In this document: positions 1 to 13,299 of the stretch, one piece after another
Numbering within the stretch: position 1 is the first letter of the stretch
Layout: each line of letters begins with the position of its first letter
NCBI RefSeq assembly: GCF_964204645.1
Contig: NC_134029.1
Span: 1,993,001 to 2,057,000, forward strand
Length of the DNA stretch: 64,000 nucleotides
Direction: 5' to 3'
From: Tubulanus polymorphus
Lineage: Eukaryota > Nemertea > Palaeonemertea > Tubulaniformes > Tubulanidae
Notes under the pieces: generated by a model
Told to the model about the DNA's origin: nothing
Databases searched by the model: none
The model's input: the letters and a program-made list of their open reading frames with translations, nothing else
Program-made: the position numbers and the translations under genes

Positions 1-895
<895 letters not shown>

Positions 896-1009
896 TCAAC
901 TCTTCATTTAAACAGTAACAAAACCTATGAAAAAAGATAATTTCATGTGCAAGTTGCATTCACACTATGAGCATGATTTGTACATTCTAAATCTAGTCAA
1001 TTCCAATTA

Positions 1010-1154
1010 ATGGACCAAGTGCGTTCTAGAACAGACCAATTTAGAATTACCAAAAAGACCGGTTCAAGTCTGTTCTAAATTTTAGGCCCATCTGATCCGT
1101 TAGAGGCATGGGGTAATTAGAACAGACTATCTAGTGATAGTGTGAACGTGGCTA
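1010..1154 (-). mobile_element. putative MITE-like element, copy 1 (minus orientation)
   Basis: The right end (about 1128-1154) reads, in reverse complement, TAGCCACGTTCACACTATC. It matches the start of a second segment at 2171 (AGCCGCGTTCACACTATCG), and the two keep patchy similarity further in. There is no coding capacity. The left end and any target-site duplication are not clear, so the boundaries are approximate. Confidence 0.35.
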
Positions 1155-1821
1155 TATTCATAGATGAATCCGTGCTTCTTCATCGCATTCTAATTTTGTC
1201 TTTTATTACACAACGCTTTGATCAACAGCATTTAATCTCTGAGAATCATCACATTCATGATGCATTAATTCATGATTGATTTGCTTCGTTGCACGGTTTC
1301 ACTTTCAATTCGGATATGAACGAACGCTGCAGAGTATTCCTGGTCATCGACTGTTAATAATCTGAAATACGTGATGTTTTTCAAGCTGCCGGTGATCGAT
1401 GATAATCAAATCATAGAGAGATAGATGATTGCTGGACTCGGGCAGCGGTTAACTGCTATCAATAGTGTCAACAGTGACACGAAGAGAAAAACATCAGTTT
1501 TAGATGAGCATTCATCAGCTTTCTCTCCCTCCTCTCTTCTCTCCCTCTCTCTCTCAAATTGTCAATGCATCATGAGCATGTGAACGTGAAGAGTTGATGC
1601 CACATATGCATCAATGATTGCTTTAATCTCAAATTCAATACAAGAATTTCTAAAATGTCGGTGAATTTTCTCAGAAGATCCAGAAATGCGGATATGGGAG
1701 AATTAGCAGTTTACACACATACACTTTATGAATGGCCAGCAATGATTTATTGAAATCCCAGTCACTCATTTGACGTGGTTCTGGATGGTCCTTTCAGGAT
1801 GAAATAAAATGATGGATACAA

Positions 1822-1898
1822 GATACTGGGTGATATCTAGAATACTGGATGATATCTAGAGTATTCAGTGATATCTAGAAAACTCAGTGATATCTACA
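1822..1898. repeat. ~20 bp tandem repeat, 4 copies
   Basis: Four imperfect copies of a unit close to GATACTGGGTGATATCTAGA follow one another directly. Confidence 0.7.
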
Positions 1899-2170
1899 TA
1901 AATGGGTTTAATGCAAGGATTGATTAAATGTTCATCTCTTATCGAGATCATCTTCTCAATAAAGAGATAAGTCTACTTTCAGTAATGAACCCTTTTCAGA
2001 TGACCACGCAGCCATTTTGCAGCCCTAACAAATATTTCCCAATACAGTTAACAGTGTCGACTATAATTGCTGATGGACTACATTATTGTGGTTTGTACAC
2101 AATCTTCATCTCTGGGCAACTAATTATCAACTAATAAGTCCATCAGTACATGAAGAAATAGTTATTGACT

Positions 2171-2360
2171 ACAGCCGCGTTCACACTATCGCTAGTTAGT
2201 CCCTTCTAATTTGGCCTATTCCAGGAAAGGCCCAAATCATGTAGGTTCATGCATGTTTAGATATCAACTGTTATCACTGGTCAAGCTAGACGGTCGGTAC
2301 TAATTGGTCCGATCTAAATTCGAATGGACTAGATTAAGGACATAGTGAATAGCGGAATTA
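2171..2360 (+). mobile_element. putative MITE-like element, copy 2 (plus orientation)
   Basis: This segment begins with AGCCGCGTTCACACTATCG, the inverted counterpart of the end of the 1010-1154 segment. It ends near a degenerate inverted copy (about 2343-2358, atagtgaatagcgg). It is non-coding and the boundaries are approximate. Confidence 0.35.
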
Positions 2361-5186
2361 CACGTCCCTCAGACTGATACTCAATGATAGTTGATTCCTC
2401 ATAACATCATTACCAAACTCAGTTATTATCAATTCGTCTTTAAATGACATGTTACTCGATATTGAAGTTAATACTTGAGATCGACTCTTAGCGGATACTT
2501 CTCGGTTTCCAGCCGATTAATCGCTACAATAACTGCAAGCTTCAAAATCAATAATCGCTAGTTTAGCCAGTCTGATACAACTCCCTCCTGGAGGTTGCAT
2601 TTACTGTGAACTCTTGTTTCATGGTGAGTGACAGTTTTATATTCATCTCAGATGTGTGATGCTGTAAAGCCGATGTGTCCTTTGTGAGTGACTGACTCAT
2701 CTCACAGGCACTACTCAGCACTCTAGCACTATACACTACTATTACTGCAGCATAGTTTCAATACTCATCAGCATATAAATCATTTAATCAGTCAAATTTG
2801 ATTAAGTTGAAGGTCACCGCTACTAACTGTCACAGTTAATCACGCAGTAACATTTTATATTCGGACATCTGAATATGAATTATTCATTTGAACCTTCTTC
2901 AGTTTTTTGGAAAAGCAATTAAGTCGATCGATCGCACAAGGGAAATTACTAGCGATAAGAGATTCACACCAGGCATTAAATCATTGGAAATGGGTCAGAG
3001 CTTCATAATCATGTCATGTTTATCTTTGAAACTTGGACGTTATTCAAATCTCGACATCGTCTCAATGAACCAGCGCTTACCAACTTCTTAACCCAGCCCT
3101 TACCAACTTCTTATCTCTAGTTGATATGCGCGTTCTATGAATAGCACGACGTCACTTATAAGTTATCATAATTCTAAAGCCAAGCCTCGGTGCGCGAAAA
3201 TAGAACGTGACATCAAAGAAAAAGCATGTAAACAAGATTAAGAAATCTGAGGAAAATAGTCCCAATGAGGTCAATGCTTGAAGATGTTTTAAGACGAGGA
3301 TCTTACAATCTTCATAGGCGTAACCTGGTAAAAGAGCTGATGATGTAAAGTAAGTAGGCCTACAGGTGATTAATCAATTCACCCATGCCGATGGAAATAA
3401 ATCAACTCACATGGGATATGTCCAGATAGAGGGCCCAGACAGTAGGCTAAGCCTACTGCTGTAGTCAATTCACATCAGAACAACTGCTTAAGATATAGGC
3501 CTAGACCCATCACACAAACCGGCATTACAAATTTATTAATTCAAGTAAAACTAACCTGGAATGTAACTTGCATCGGATCGGAATCATCCAGAAAACGTAT
3601 TGTGCACGTATATTCCACATTTTCGTCTTTTTTGTGACGAGTATTCGTTTTTTTACGAAGCATCATGGCTTATCGTCTACTAACCGCTCATCGAGAACCC
3701 GCGTTTATGCAGCAATATGTGACACAGCGCTTTATTGCAGTACTTCTACAGATACTGACAGCTGCTGTCATCAATATACGGCAATTTACTTCCTGGTTGG
3801 TGGCGCTACGTTCTGGAGGAAATCGCCCGCTATTCCTCGCATGCCACAAGTGGATCCCCGGTTGCCACAATAGACGTGCATCAGCCGGAATACGACTCGG
3901 ACGTTTGGTTAACATTTCGGGGCCAGCGTCTATGATTTTTGACTGTGGTGATCTTAACTATTTATTGACAAATACCCACTATATTATCCTGGACTAAGTT
4001 GCACAGTCGTGACTTAGGTCTTAATGGCTATGTACCAAAATGTTCTCACACGTAACGGTCGTCTTGTCCTCGTCGACCACAGTGACGCCGTGGGCCCCCA
4101 AAGAATACACCACCTTCTAACATGATGCGATTGGGGATATTCTATACAAAAACTGACTCAGAGAGTTCGCACTGTACACCGGTCCGACCGCGACACACAC
4201 TGTGAGCTGTTCATCCGTTTTACTATGCAGCATGCTGACACAGTCTGATTGATAGATACATAAATTTTTGTCGTAATTCTTTTTGAATTTAAGACCTTCA
4301 TGCAAAGCTGCAGCATCGGGAAATAAAAACTGAACATTTCAAGAACTGAAATTAATGATTTTGATAAAAAGCGTGGTTTTTATGAGAAGAAATTCATTGA
4401 ATATAATGCAGAACTCTCCACAGAATAATCCAAACCTCGATCCCAACACGTAAATTCCTGACATGCGCAAAGCGCGAACCTTGAACATTATGACGTGTGT
4501 GGTCATTGTGTCCATTGTGACCTGCACTGGTTTGATCCAGCGCAGGAAAATGGCGGCCTCCAAAATAAATCACACCACATAAAAACCGTACAATTTCCCA
4601 AACATTACCAGCCTCCCTTCACACCCCACAATTCAATATTTCAATATTCGGTAAGTGTTTATCACATGAAATGATATAAATGTATTTAACCACAGATATT
4701 GCGGGTAACCAATATTTGACCACCATGGGCCTCACACCTCACTCTGTACTGTAATTTAAATTTCATTCTGAAATTATTCTCCAAAATGTGAATTAGTTTT
4801 GGTGAATTCCATGTAAATTCATTCTGTTTTTATTGTGTTTTAAAAGTATCAAGCGTTCTGTTTTCATTTGTAGACGTGTAAAACCATTTTATGTAGAATT
4901 GACACCAGAAACAGAAAGGTAATTTCATCTTTTTAATGTTTTCTTCGTCAGTTTCAGAAGCAGATAATATTCATAATACTGTTTCGTCATTAGTTTCTCT
5001 TTTTATATTTACGTTCAACTCAGCAGCGAAACCTAAACCTCAGATAGAAAAACCGCCTGATGAACAATTTGATTTGTAAGTTATAAATTCTATAATTCTG
5101 CAGTTATTTCTAAGGAAAGAAACCAATCCTGGATTTGTCTAATTATAGGTATCACTTTACAATGGGAACTTGGATTCAGCACATCA

Positions 5187-5380
5187 GATTTGCTTGGATT
5201 CTGCACAGGACAACAAGGAATCACTGTTTTACAATCAGACTTGCATGGATTCTGCACAGGACAACAAGGAATCACTGTTTTACAATCAGACTTGCTTGGA
5301 TTCTGCACAGACATCAAGGGATCAGTGTTTTACAATCAGACTTGCTTGGATTTTGCACAGGACAACAAGAATCACTAAAT
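5187..5380. repeat. 51 bp tandem repeat, about 4 copies
   Basis: The unit contains CTTGGATTCTGCACAGGACA, CAAGGAATCACTG and TTTTACAATCAGA. The period of 51 bp is divisible by three, so open frames persist in several frames on both strands. I regard these frames as artefacts of the repeat and not as genes. Confidence 0.8.
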
Positions 5381-5724
5381 GGAAATTCAAGATAAGTTAC
5401 ATTTATTTTTATTTATCAGTTGTTGATTTGTTTCAAGGAACCAGTTTTACAGTGTTATAAATCATGTTTTGAAATGATATCACAGTGACTTGTTGCATTT
5501 GGTTCAATCCATTCTGATTTCCCCCACTGATATTGGTGCATATTTGGTAAGGATTAGTTCATGTTGGTTAGTTTTGCTAAACCGGGTTTCCTACTGCGAT
5601 TTACTCAAATGTTATTACTAATCTATATAAAACTGGTTCCGGATGTCAATAATACAACTGTTATTTAAATCATGTTCCTTCGTGACAATCACATTTGTAT
5701 AGAATTTCTGTAGATTAAACTGCT

Positions 5725-5885
5725 GTACTCAGTTACAGATACATGTAACATTGTGTACAGATACATAGTAAAGATCACTGCATTACTTCATCTTGCGATT
5801 GAACAGTGATTTAATGTTCTCTCATCTTCATTAGATTCTCATCCGTCTAACTAAAACATCAGAACATTTCAACTCACCTAACCGC
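5725..5885 (-). repeat. inverted copy of the flank of the 2.7 kb duplicated unit
   Basis: This stretch is the reverse complement of the sequence that follows the G-rich satellites at about 9017-9205 and 11730-11910. Shared landmarks are TAACATTGTGTACAGATACA, the atgaagtaatgcagtgatc motif in reverse complement, and AAAACATCAGAACATTTCAAC. Like those copies, it directly abuts a G-rich satellite. Confidence 0.8.
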
Positions 5886-6075
5886 GGGGTTCGGGGAGGT
5901 TGGGTAGGGTTGGGGGGAGGGATGGGGTGAGGGAGGGTGGGAGGGAAGGGGTGCGGGAGGGGGGAGGGAAGGGGTGCGGGAGGGGGAGGGATGGGGTCTG
6001 GGAGGGTGGGAGGGACAGTGTGAGGGAGGGTGGGGAGACATTGGGCTGAGGGAGGGCTGGGAGGGCTGGGAGGGA
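5883..6075. repeat. G-rich satellite (GGGAGGG type), copy 1
   Basis: Degenerate tandem array of GGGAGGG, GGGAAGGGGTGCGGGAGG and related units on the plus strand. It resembles the arrays at 8795-9020 and 11531-11725. Runs of three or more G at short intervals make it a candidate G-quadruplex former. Confidence 0.8.
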
Positions 6076-6079
6076 TGGT

Positions 6080-7139
6080 AGTCTAGGTAGTTATTTTTGG
6101 TGTTAAACTAGGCCTATAGGATATTTCAGGAAATGTGTCGTATCTTTATATTGTATTCTAGTAGATAAACAAATAGGATAAATCAGAATAAGACACCTTC
6201 ACAGTCGATTACCAGAACGGGACTTTCATAACTCTGCGATTTTTAGGGCCATTATTCAAGTTGGCCACGAATGAGTTATTTATGATTGAGCAGAATCTTT
6301 ACTCGCCTCCAGCAGTACGTGGCACCGATACGTATCGCAATTTATAGATAGATATCCTTAATCAGTAGTAATCATAGTGTTTTCAAAAAGAAATTTTCGG
6401 AAATGAACTGTATAATTTATAGGTGAAACGATGATGATACGGATTGGCGATTTATGGACTGTTTGTGTCTTATTCGTTTTCATACAGAATAAGGATGCGA
6501 GCTAATAACACTTATACAGTATAAAGAAATCTTTCATTTTTACTCTATTTCAAAGTCGCAGAGTGAAAAGTAAACACGCATAGAATAGATTAAGTGAACA
6601 GATCTGTAATTTCAGTTTTCAACCCTTTCACTAGGTTGAGAGTAGTTTGAGAGTAGTTTGGTGTAAGAGCTGCCGTTTTGATAAAATGCACATCGTAGTT
6701 GCACGGATAAGGATTATTTCTGTGTTTGAGGTTTTTGAGAATCCTCGATTATTAAAAGAATCTTGACGATATTTACTGGTGGGATCGGGAAACTCGTGAA
6801 CTCCATTTCAAGGGGATAGAGTTTCTTCTCACATATTCGTTAACAGTAGAAATTGTAGATTTATTTCTCTTAGTTACAGCTATTTTATTTTGCCATTTTT
6901 CACGATCATATCAGTTTATAAATGTTGCAGTTATCAATCAGTGTTTCACATAGACTTTGATCAATGTGTCTATCATTCGAGACTTTAATTATTAGTGAAT
7001 TATTTCTGAAATTTACACAGATTTTGATGAACTCATTCACTGTATAATCATTGACTTTATACACGTGATCAAAACATGCAACGCTCAATATCATGTTATG
7101 TGTGCTGTGGTGATATAATCTCTTTGGTGCCGAATCAAA
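6080..7139. other. non-coding, nothing recognised
   Basis: Unique-looking AT-rich sequence with no supported gene or repeat. Confidence 0.4.
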
Positions 7140-7735
7140 AACTTTGAACCGAACCAGAGCCATGGACCAAACTCTGCCTCTAGGGGTCTTCAGCCCAGCC
7201 CTTGATTCCCTCACTAACCCAGAGCCATGTACCAAATTTTGACTCTTTGGTCACTAAACCAGGGTCATGGACCTAACCTTGACTCTTAGTCCCCAAACCA
7301 GGGCCATGGACCAAATTTTGACTCTTTGGTCACTAAACCAGGGCCATGGACCTATGGACCAAACCGTGACTCTTTAGTCCCCAAACCAGAGCCATGGACC
7401 AAATTTTGACTCTTTGGTCACTAAACCAGGGCCATGGACCAAACTTTGACTTTTTGGTCCCCGAACCAGAGCCATGGGCCAAATTTTGACTATCTTTGGT
7501 CACTAAACCAGGGTCATGGACCTAACCTTGTCTCTTATTCCCCAAACCAGGGCCATGGACCAAATTTTGACTCTTTGGTCACTAAAGCAGGGCCATGGAC
7601 CAATGGACCAAACCTTGACTCTTTAGTCCCCAAACCAGAGCCATGGACCAAATTTTGACTCTTTGGTCACTAAACCAGGGCCATTGACCAAACTTTGACT
7701 CTTAGGTCCCCAAACCAGGGCCATGAATAAAAAAA
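7140..7735. repeat. minisatellite, ~40-50 bp unit
   Basis: About a dozen imperfect copies of a unit containing CAGGGCCATGGACCAAA, TTTTGACTCTTTGGTC and ACTAAACC. Some copies carry CCTATGGACC insertions. Open frames inside it (for example 7434-7658) come from the repeat. Confidence 0.85.
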
Positions 7736-8790
7736 TGTATTTCTGTTGTCTTCACGAATCTATTTTGAGAATGAAATAATTTACGTGTGGGACTAATGAC
7801 GGTGTACACTGTAGACAATGTTGTATATATATATCAATGCTGCTGCTGCTGCTGCTGCTACTACTACTGGTTTTATCAGCAACTCCGAGACATTCTCTAA
7901 AATTAACATATCTTACTGCCACTGACTACTGTTACACTTGATCCCAGTCGGAACTGACGAGTGTCGGTGAGAGGCCAATATGAGGAAAATAAAAGCCATG
8001 CGAAAAGAAAAGTATGAAGCGAACGTGTGAGCTTTTATAGCCACAAAATAAAACAGCATAAAATGCTGTTATAAAGAGTGGGGTCCGAGAGCAATTCGAA
8101 GGTTTAGTGTCCTGCACGCTTAGAGGGCGGGCAGGGGTCTATTCCTACCTCGACTCAAAAACACAAAATACTGAGAAACGTTCGCAAAAGATAAGAATAG
8201 AAAGTAAAAATGGAAAAATGGCAAATGACTGAATAAATGGCCGGAGTTTTATTTTGTTCCACTGGGTTTAAGTGTAACTTGAACAGACAATCAAACAGAT
8301 TGTTTATTATTAGACATCAGGAGTCTATAATTGATAATTGATAAATCTGAATGAATAGAATTATGTAAAACAACTCGCTGTATTGTAAAACCTCTAGTAG
8401 ACAGTATTGAAATGTCTATCAACTGTCATTAGTCCACAATAGTTTCATAATATGAGTGATTGGTTGAATTCGTGAAGCAGCATAAATAACCTCTAGATGA
8501 ATCAATCATCATTGTTGTAGTTGATTTGTGTTCCACGCTCCTCACAACATTGTCAGTTTGTAGTTTAGTGAACCCTTCACACCTACCCTTCATACCTTAC
8601 AGTATTGATGTTACGTTGAGTTCCTCAGGTTTGGTTTGAGAATTTGCAGATGAAAACAACTTAAACTCGCTCCATTTGATAATCTGATTTCGATTTGTTT
8701 ATGAAATTGATGTGATCGTAAAAAATGGCAAATTGTTTTCAAGTTGAGTGGTGTCAGAGGAAGAGACAGAGTTGAGGAAGCTTTATGGGG
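7736..8790. other. non-coding, short CTG run only
   Basis: Contains a short imperfect trinucleotide run (tgctgctgctgctgctgc, about 7838-7868). Nothing else is recognisable and no gene is supported. Confidence 0.4.
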
Positions 8791-8794
8791 CATT

Positions 8795-9016
8795 GAGTGA
8801 GGGAGGGAGGGCCAGGTGGGGGGCATTGAGGGAGGGTGGTCCAGGTGGGAGGGCATTGAGGGAGGGAGGGGTGGGGTGCGGGAGGGTGGGAGGGAAGGGG
8901 TCCGGGAGGGAAGGGGGAGGGAAGGGGTCTGGGAGGGGGGAGGGAAGGGGTCCGGGAGGGCGGGAGGGAAGGGGTCCGGGAGGGCGGGAGGGATGGGTTC
9001 CGGGAGGGTCGGGTCG
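8795..9016. repeat. G-rich satellite, copy 2
   Basis: Array of GGGAGGG and GGGAAGGGGTCCGGGAGG units. It immediately precedes the first copy of the 2.7 kb duplicated unit. The Gly/Arg-rich open frames across it are repeat artefacts. Confidence 0.85.
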
Positions 9017-9287
9017 GGAGGTTAGATGAGTTGAAATGTTCTGATGTTTTAGTTAGACGGATGAGAATCTAATGAAGATGAGAGAACATTAAATCACTGT
9101 TCAATCACAAGATGAAGTAATGCAGTGATCTTTACTCTGTATCTGTACACAATGTTACATGTATCTGTAACTGAGTACAGCAGTTTAATCTACAGAAATT
9201 CTTATTGTAAATTTCTCTACTGAATTCTCTGTTTATGTCTTGAACAAAAAACTAATGTTTTACACTCATTTCAGGATGAGATGAAGT

Positions 9288-9361
<74 letters not shown>

Positions 9362-9376
9362 CAGCAGCAGCAACAG
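9288..9376 (+). repeat. (CAG)n microsatellite, ~29 units
   Basis: Nearly perfect CAG repeat with two interruptions near its 3' end. The corresponding tract in unit B (12003-12028) has only about nine units, so it is length-variable between the two duplicates. Confidence 0.95.
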
Positions 9377-10478
9377 TAGGTAAAACCCATCTGGAAATTC
9401 ACAGAATTCAATATTTCAGAACTTACTATTCTTGTTTATAATTTCAGGAATCAATCACTGAACGATCCCAGCTCATTTTGAGCCGAGTTTTCAATCATAT
9501 CAATCAAGGTTCTTGCTTTTCATCCATATTTTCAATGGAAAAAGGCTATGATGATTTTGGAGCCTTAGAATTCTGCACCTCCAGATCGAAAAGGAAAAGG
9601 AAAGTGGTGAGTTTTTGATATGGTTTGAAACTGCTCTTAATATATTACAACTTATGTATGTTTGCTTCTATATGCAAATTCTGTATTCAAGGGGTCGAAA
9701 TGAAGCAGAACTTGGACAAGTCTGCAAACAGTAAACATTGCGCTCTAAGAATCAAACAAAGTCTATAGTAGTGAGTTTTATATCGATTTATTGCAGTAAT
9801 TTGTGGTGATTTATCAGTTATAATTAAACTGTTTCTTATTTTTGTCTGATATCTATTGATTTATCTCCAAATCAAGTCAGGAAAATGGTGGATTTTTAAA
9901 GGGTAAATAAGACGAAAGTCAAAAGCTACCATCAAATACCTCAGAAATCTGCATCACTCAACACATTGTGATAAACAACTCAAAAACCTGGTAGGTTTTC
10001 TGTCAATCGAACGCAGCCAAGCCGCAGTTTCTATTTATTTCACTAATGATTTTCTGGCATTATTTTCTTTTTTCAGAATACGATGCACCAAACACAAATT
10101 GCAGCAGGGGAAATTAGAATATTCACCTTCAAAGAGTGAAGAAGCTCTTGTTGTTGGCTGAGGCTGCTGTTATTTCTTCAAAACAAACTAAGTAATTTTC
10201 TCTACATAATTCAACCTAGTTCTCGCTAGTTATAAAACTTAACGGTTCAATTATTTACGTATTCATTTTTTCAGGAAATCATCAGTGCTCTTAACTTATG
10301 ACATTAACTGAAATCCTGCTATAGAAATTGTATGCATCGTCAAAATGGCACTTAACTAATCTGATACATGTTTAGAAATGGTGAGTTTTACTCTAATTTG
10401 ATAATAACTTAAAAATTCATTATTCTATACAGTATTTTTATGTGTTATTCTCTAGAAAGTTCTGTAAGAAGTGGCTAC

Positions 10479-10588
10479 TGCTGGTGCTGCTGCTGCCCTC
10501 AGCTCACTGCTGCTGCTGCTCACTGCTACTGCTGCTGCTGTTGCTGCTTCTGCTGGTGCTGTCCCAATCAAATCTACTGCTGCTGCTA

Positions 10589-10661
<73 letters not shown>

Positions 10662-10672
10662 TGCTGCTGCCC
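10479..10672 (+). repeat. (CTG)n-rich tract in unit A
   Basis: Long CTG/GCTG-rich tract with interruptions, including a pure run near 10592-10655. It produces poly-Leu, poly-Ala, poly-Cys or poly-Ser frames, none of which looks like a real protein. It is flanked by two copies of CCCAATCAAATCTAC. Confidence 0.9.
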
Positions 10673-11530
10673 CAATCAAATCTACCGGATAATACTGTGG
10701 ACAATAAACTACTACAATAGTCAAAACAAGTAAGAAAAATAGTAATTTCCAGAATAACACACAAACACGTGACGTCTCTTTATTTCACTAATAGTTTTCT
10801 CTTTACAGAATGAAATCCACGCAGCACCAGAATTTACAGCTCAAAAAACCTCATTCAAAGTTCACCTTTAAACATATTGCTAGATCCTCCTCACACGCAG
10901 CAGGACAATTCTGCAAACAAGTGAAACGAAAGCCGTGAGATTTAATCTAAATTTGCTCTTATTCCATAACAATTTAATTGACAATTTGTAACATTGATAC
11001 ATTTGTTTTTAGGAGGCAAAATAAACGGAACATTTGACAGAATCTGTGAACAGTAAACATCGCGAATTCACCGAACATTTGTAAATGATGGACATCCAGA
11101 TCCTCAAAACAAATACCGGTAAATATCTCTACAGATTGGTATTAAGTAATTTCCTGATAAGACTAAGTATTTCCACCAGGATACAGATCAAAGAGATTTG
11201 GCGAGGAGCGTTCTTCTTCGCTGCCTTTTATTTGAAGGATGTTTCAGGACAGTTGGGTTGTATCTATAGGCGGTGGGCCCGGCTGTCATTGCTCAGGGTG
11301 TGTGTGTGTGAGTTTTTCGTTCGGGGTCAGCTCATTCCGATTTGCATTCCATTCCTCCATCCGATCAGTTTGATCCGGATCAAAGCGATTGATGTTTGTT
11401 TTGTTTTCATTTTGGAACTTTGCAGCCTTTTTTTCGGCAGCTGGGAGTCTCTGGCCGGTTATTCGGTGGGAAGTGTTTTTGGGAGTTCCTTCTCTTTCAT
11501 GGGCTGTGAGACACATTTTTGGGAGCCTTT

Positions 11531-11725
11531 TCCACCGGGAGGGAAGGGGTGTGGGAGGGGGGAGGGAAGGGGTGTGGGAGGGGGGAGGGAAGGGGTGTGG
11601 GAGGGGGGAGGGAAGGGGTCCGGGAGGGCGGGAGGGAAGGGGTCCGGGAGGGCGGGAGGGAAGGGGTCCGGGAGGGAAGGGGTCCGGGAGGGCGGGAGGG
11701 GGTTGGGATGGGTTTCGGGAGGGTC
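11531..11725. repeat. G-rich satellite, copy 3
   Basis: GGGAGGG/GGGAAGGGGTCCGGGAGG array joining duplicated units A and B. The corresponding place at the end of unit B (about 14180) lacks the satellite. Confidence 0.85.
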
Positions 11726-11729
11726 AAAT

Positions 11730-13258
11730 CGGGAGGTTAGATGAGTTGAAATGTTCTGATGTTTTAGTGAGACGGATAAGAATCTAATGAAGATGAGAGA
11801 ACATTAAATCACTGTTCAATCACAAGATGAAGTAATGCAGTGATCTTTACTATGTATCTGTACACAATGTTACATGTATCTGTAACTGAGTACAGCAGTT
11901 TAATCTACAGAGATTTTTATTGTAAATTTCTCTACTGAATTCTCTGTTTATCTCTTGAACAAAAAACTAATGTTTTACACTCATTTCAGGATGAGATGAA
12001 GTAGCAGCAGCAGCAGCAGCAGCAGCAGGTAAAACCCATCTGGAAATTCACAGAATTCAATATTTCAGAACTTACTATTCTTGTTTATAATTTCAGGAAT
12101 CAATCACTGAACATTCTCAGCTCATTTTGAGCCGAGTTTTCAATCATATCAATCAAGGTTCTTGCTTTTCATCCATATTTTCAATGGAAAAAGGCTATGA
12201 TGATTTTGGAGCCTAAGAATTCTGCACCTCCAGATCGAAAAGGAAAATGGTGAGTTTTTGATATATGGTTTGAAACTGCTCTTAATATATTACAACTTAT
12301 GTATGTTTGCTTCTATATACAAATTCTGTATTCAAGGGGTCGAAATGAAGCAGAACTTGGACAAATCTGCAAACAGTAAACATTGCGCTCTAAGAATCAA
12401 ACAAAGTCTAAAGTAGTGAGTTTTATATCGATTTATTGCAGTAATTTGTGGTGATTTATCAGTTATAATTAAACTATTTCTTATTTTTGTCTGATATCTA
12501 TAGATTTATCTCCAAATCAAGTCAGGAAAATGGTGGATTTTTAAAGGGTAAATAAGACGAAAGTCAAAAGCTACCATCAAATACCTCAGAAATCTGCATC
12601 ACTCAACACATTGTGATAAACAACTCAAAAACCTGGTAGGTTTTCTGTCAATCGAACGCAACCAAGCCGCAGTTTCTATTTATTTCACTAATGATTTTCT
12701 GGCATAATTTTCTCTTTTCAGAATACGATGCACCAAACATAAATTGCAGCAGGGGAAATTAGAATATTCACCTTCAAAGAGTGAAGAAGCTCTTGTTGTT
12801 GGCTGAGGCTGCTGTTATTTCTTCAAAACAAACTAAGTAATTTTCTCTACATAATTCAACCTAGTTCTCGCTAGTTATAAAACTTAACGGTTCAATTATT
12901 TACGTATTCATTTTTTCAGGAAATCATCAGTGCTCTTAACTTATGACATTAACTGAAATCCTGCTATAGAAATTGTATGCATCGTCAAAATGGCACTTAA
13001 CTAATCTGATACATGTTTAGAAATGGTGAGTTTTACTCTAATTTGATAATAACTTAAAAATTCATTATTCTATACAGTATTTTTGTGTGTTATTCTCTAG
13101 AAAGTTCTGTAAGAAGTGGTTACTGCTGGTGCTGCTGCTGCCCTCAGCTCACTGCTGCTGCTGCTCACTGCTACTGCTGCTCACTGCTACTGCTGCTGCT
13201 GTTGCTGCTTCTGCTGGTGCTGTCCCAATCAAATCTACTGCTGCTGCTACTTTTGCTG

Positions 13259-13299
<41 letters not shown>

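Larger units (their letters stand above)
9017..11729 (+). repeat. 2.7 kb tandem duplication, unit A (exon-like non-coding blocks)
   Basis: This unit is repeated at 11730-14180 with high similarity and a few length differences in CAG/CTG tracts. On the plus strand it contains a series of blocks bounded by polypyrimidine-AG acceptors and GT donors. Examples are the CAG-tract block ending at gtaaaacc (about 9376) and the blocks starting after CAG at about 9449, 9694, 10078, 10275, 10456, 10809 and 11014, with gtgagt or gtaag donors. Every frame of most blocks is interrupted by stops. The block near 9449-9606 is open for about 50 codons in copy A but carries a stop in copy B. I therefore read it as a possible spliced non-coding RNA or decayed gene and not as a coding gene. 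The unit ends in G-rich satellite copy 3. Confidence 0.7.

Noticed and set aside
4874-5075. Two exon-like blocks (4874-4918 and about 5027-5075) with good acceptor and donor sites and plausible-looking peptides.
   Set aside because: No phase lets both blocks stay open: the frame that is open in the second block has a stop in the first, and the frames open in the first reach a stop in the second. They could belong to a decayed or unrecognised small gene, but I cannot support a coding call.
8748-9029. Gly/Arg/Glu-rich open frames.
   Set aside because: They are generated by the G-rich satellite and are open in more than one frame, with no splice or start context.
10440-10764. Poly-Leu, poly-Ala, poly-Ser and poly-Cys open frames on both strands, repeated at 13085-13416.
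   Set aside because: All come from the CTG tract; flanking sequence shows no coding signal.
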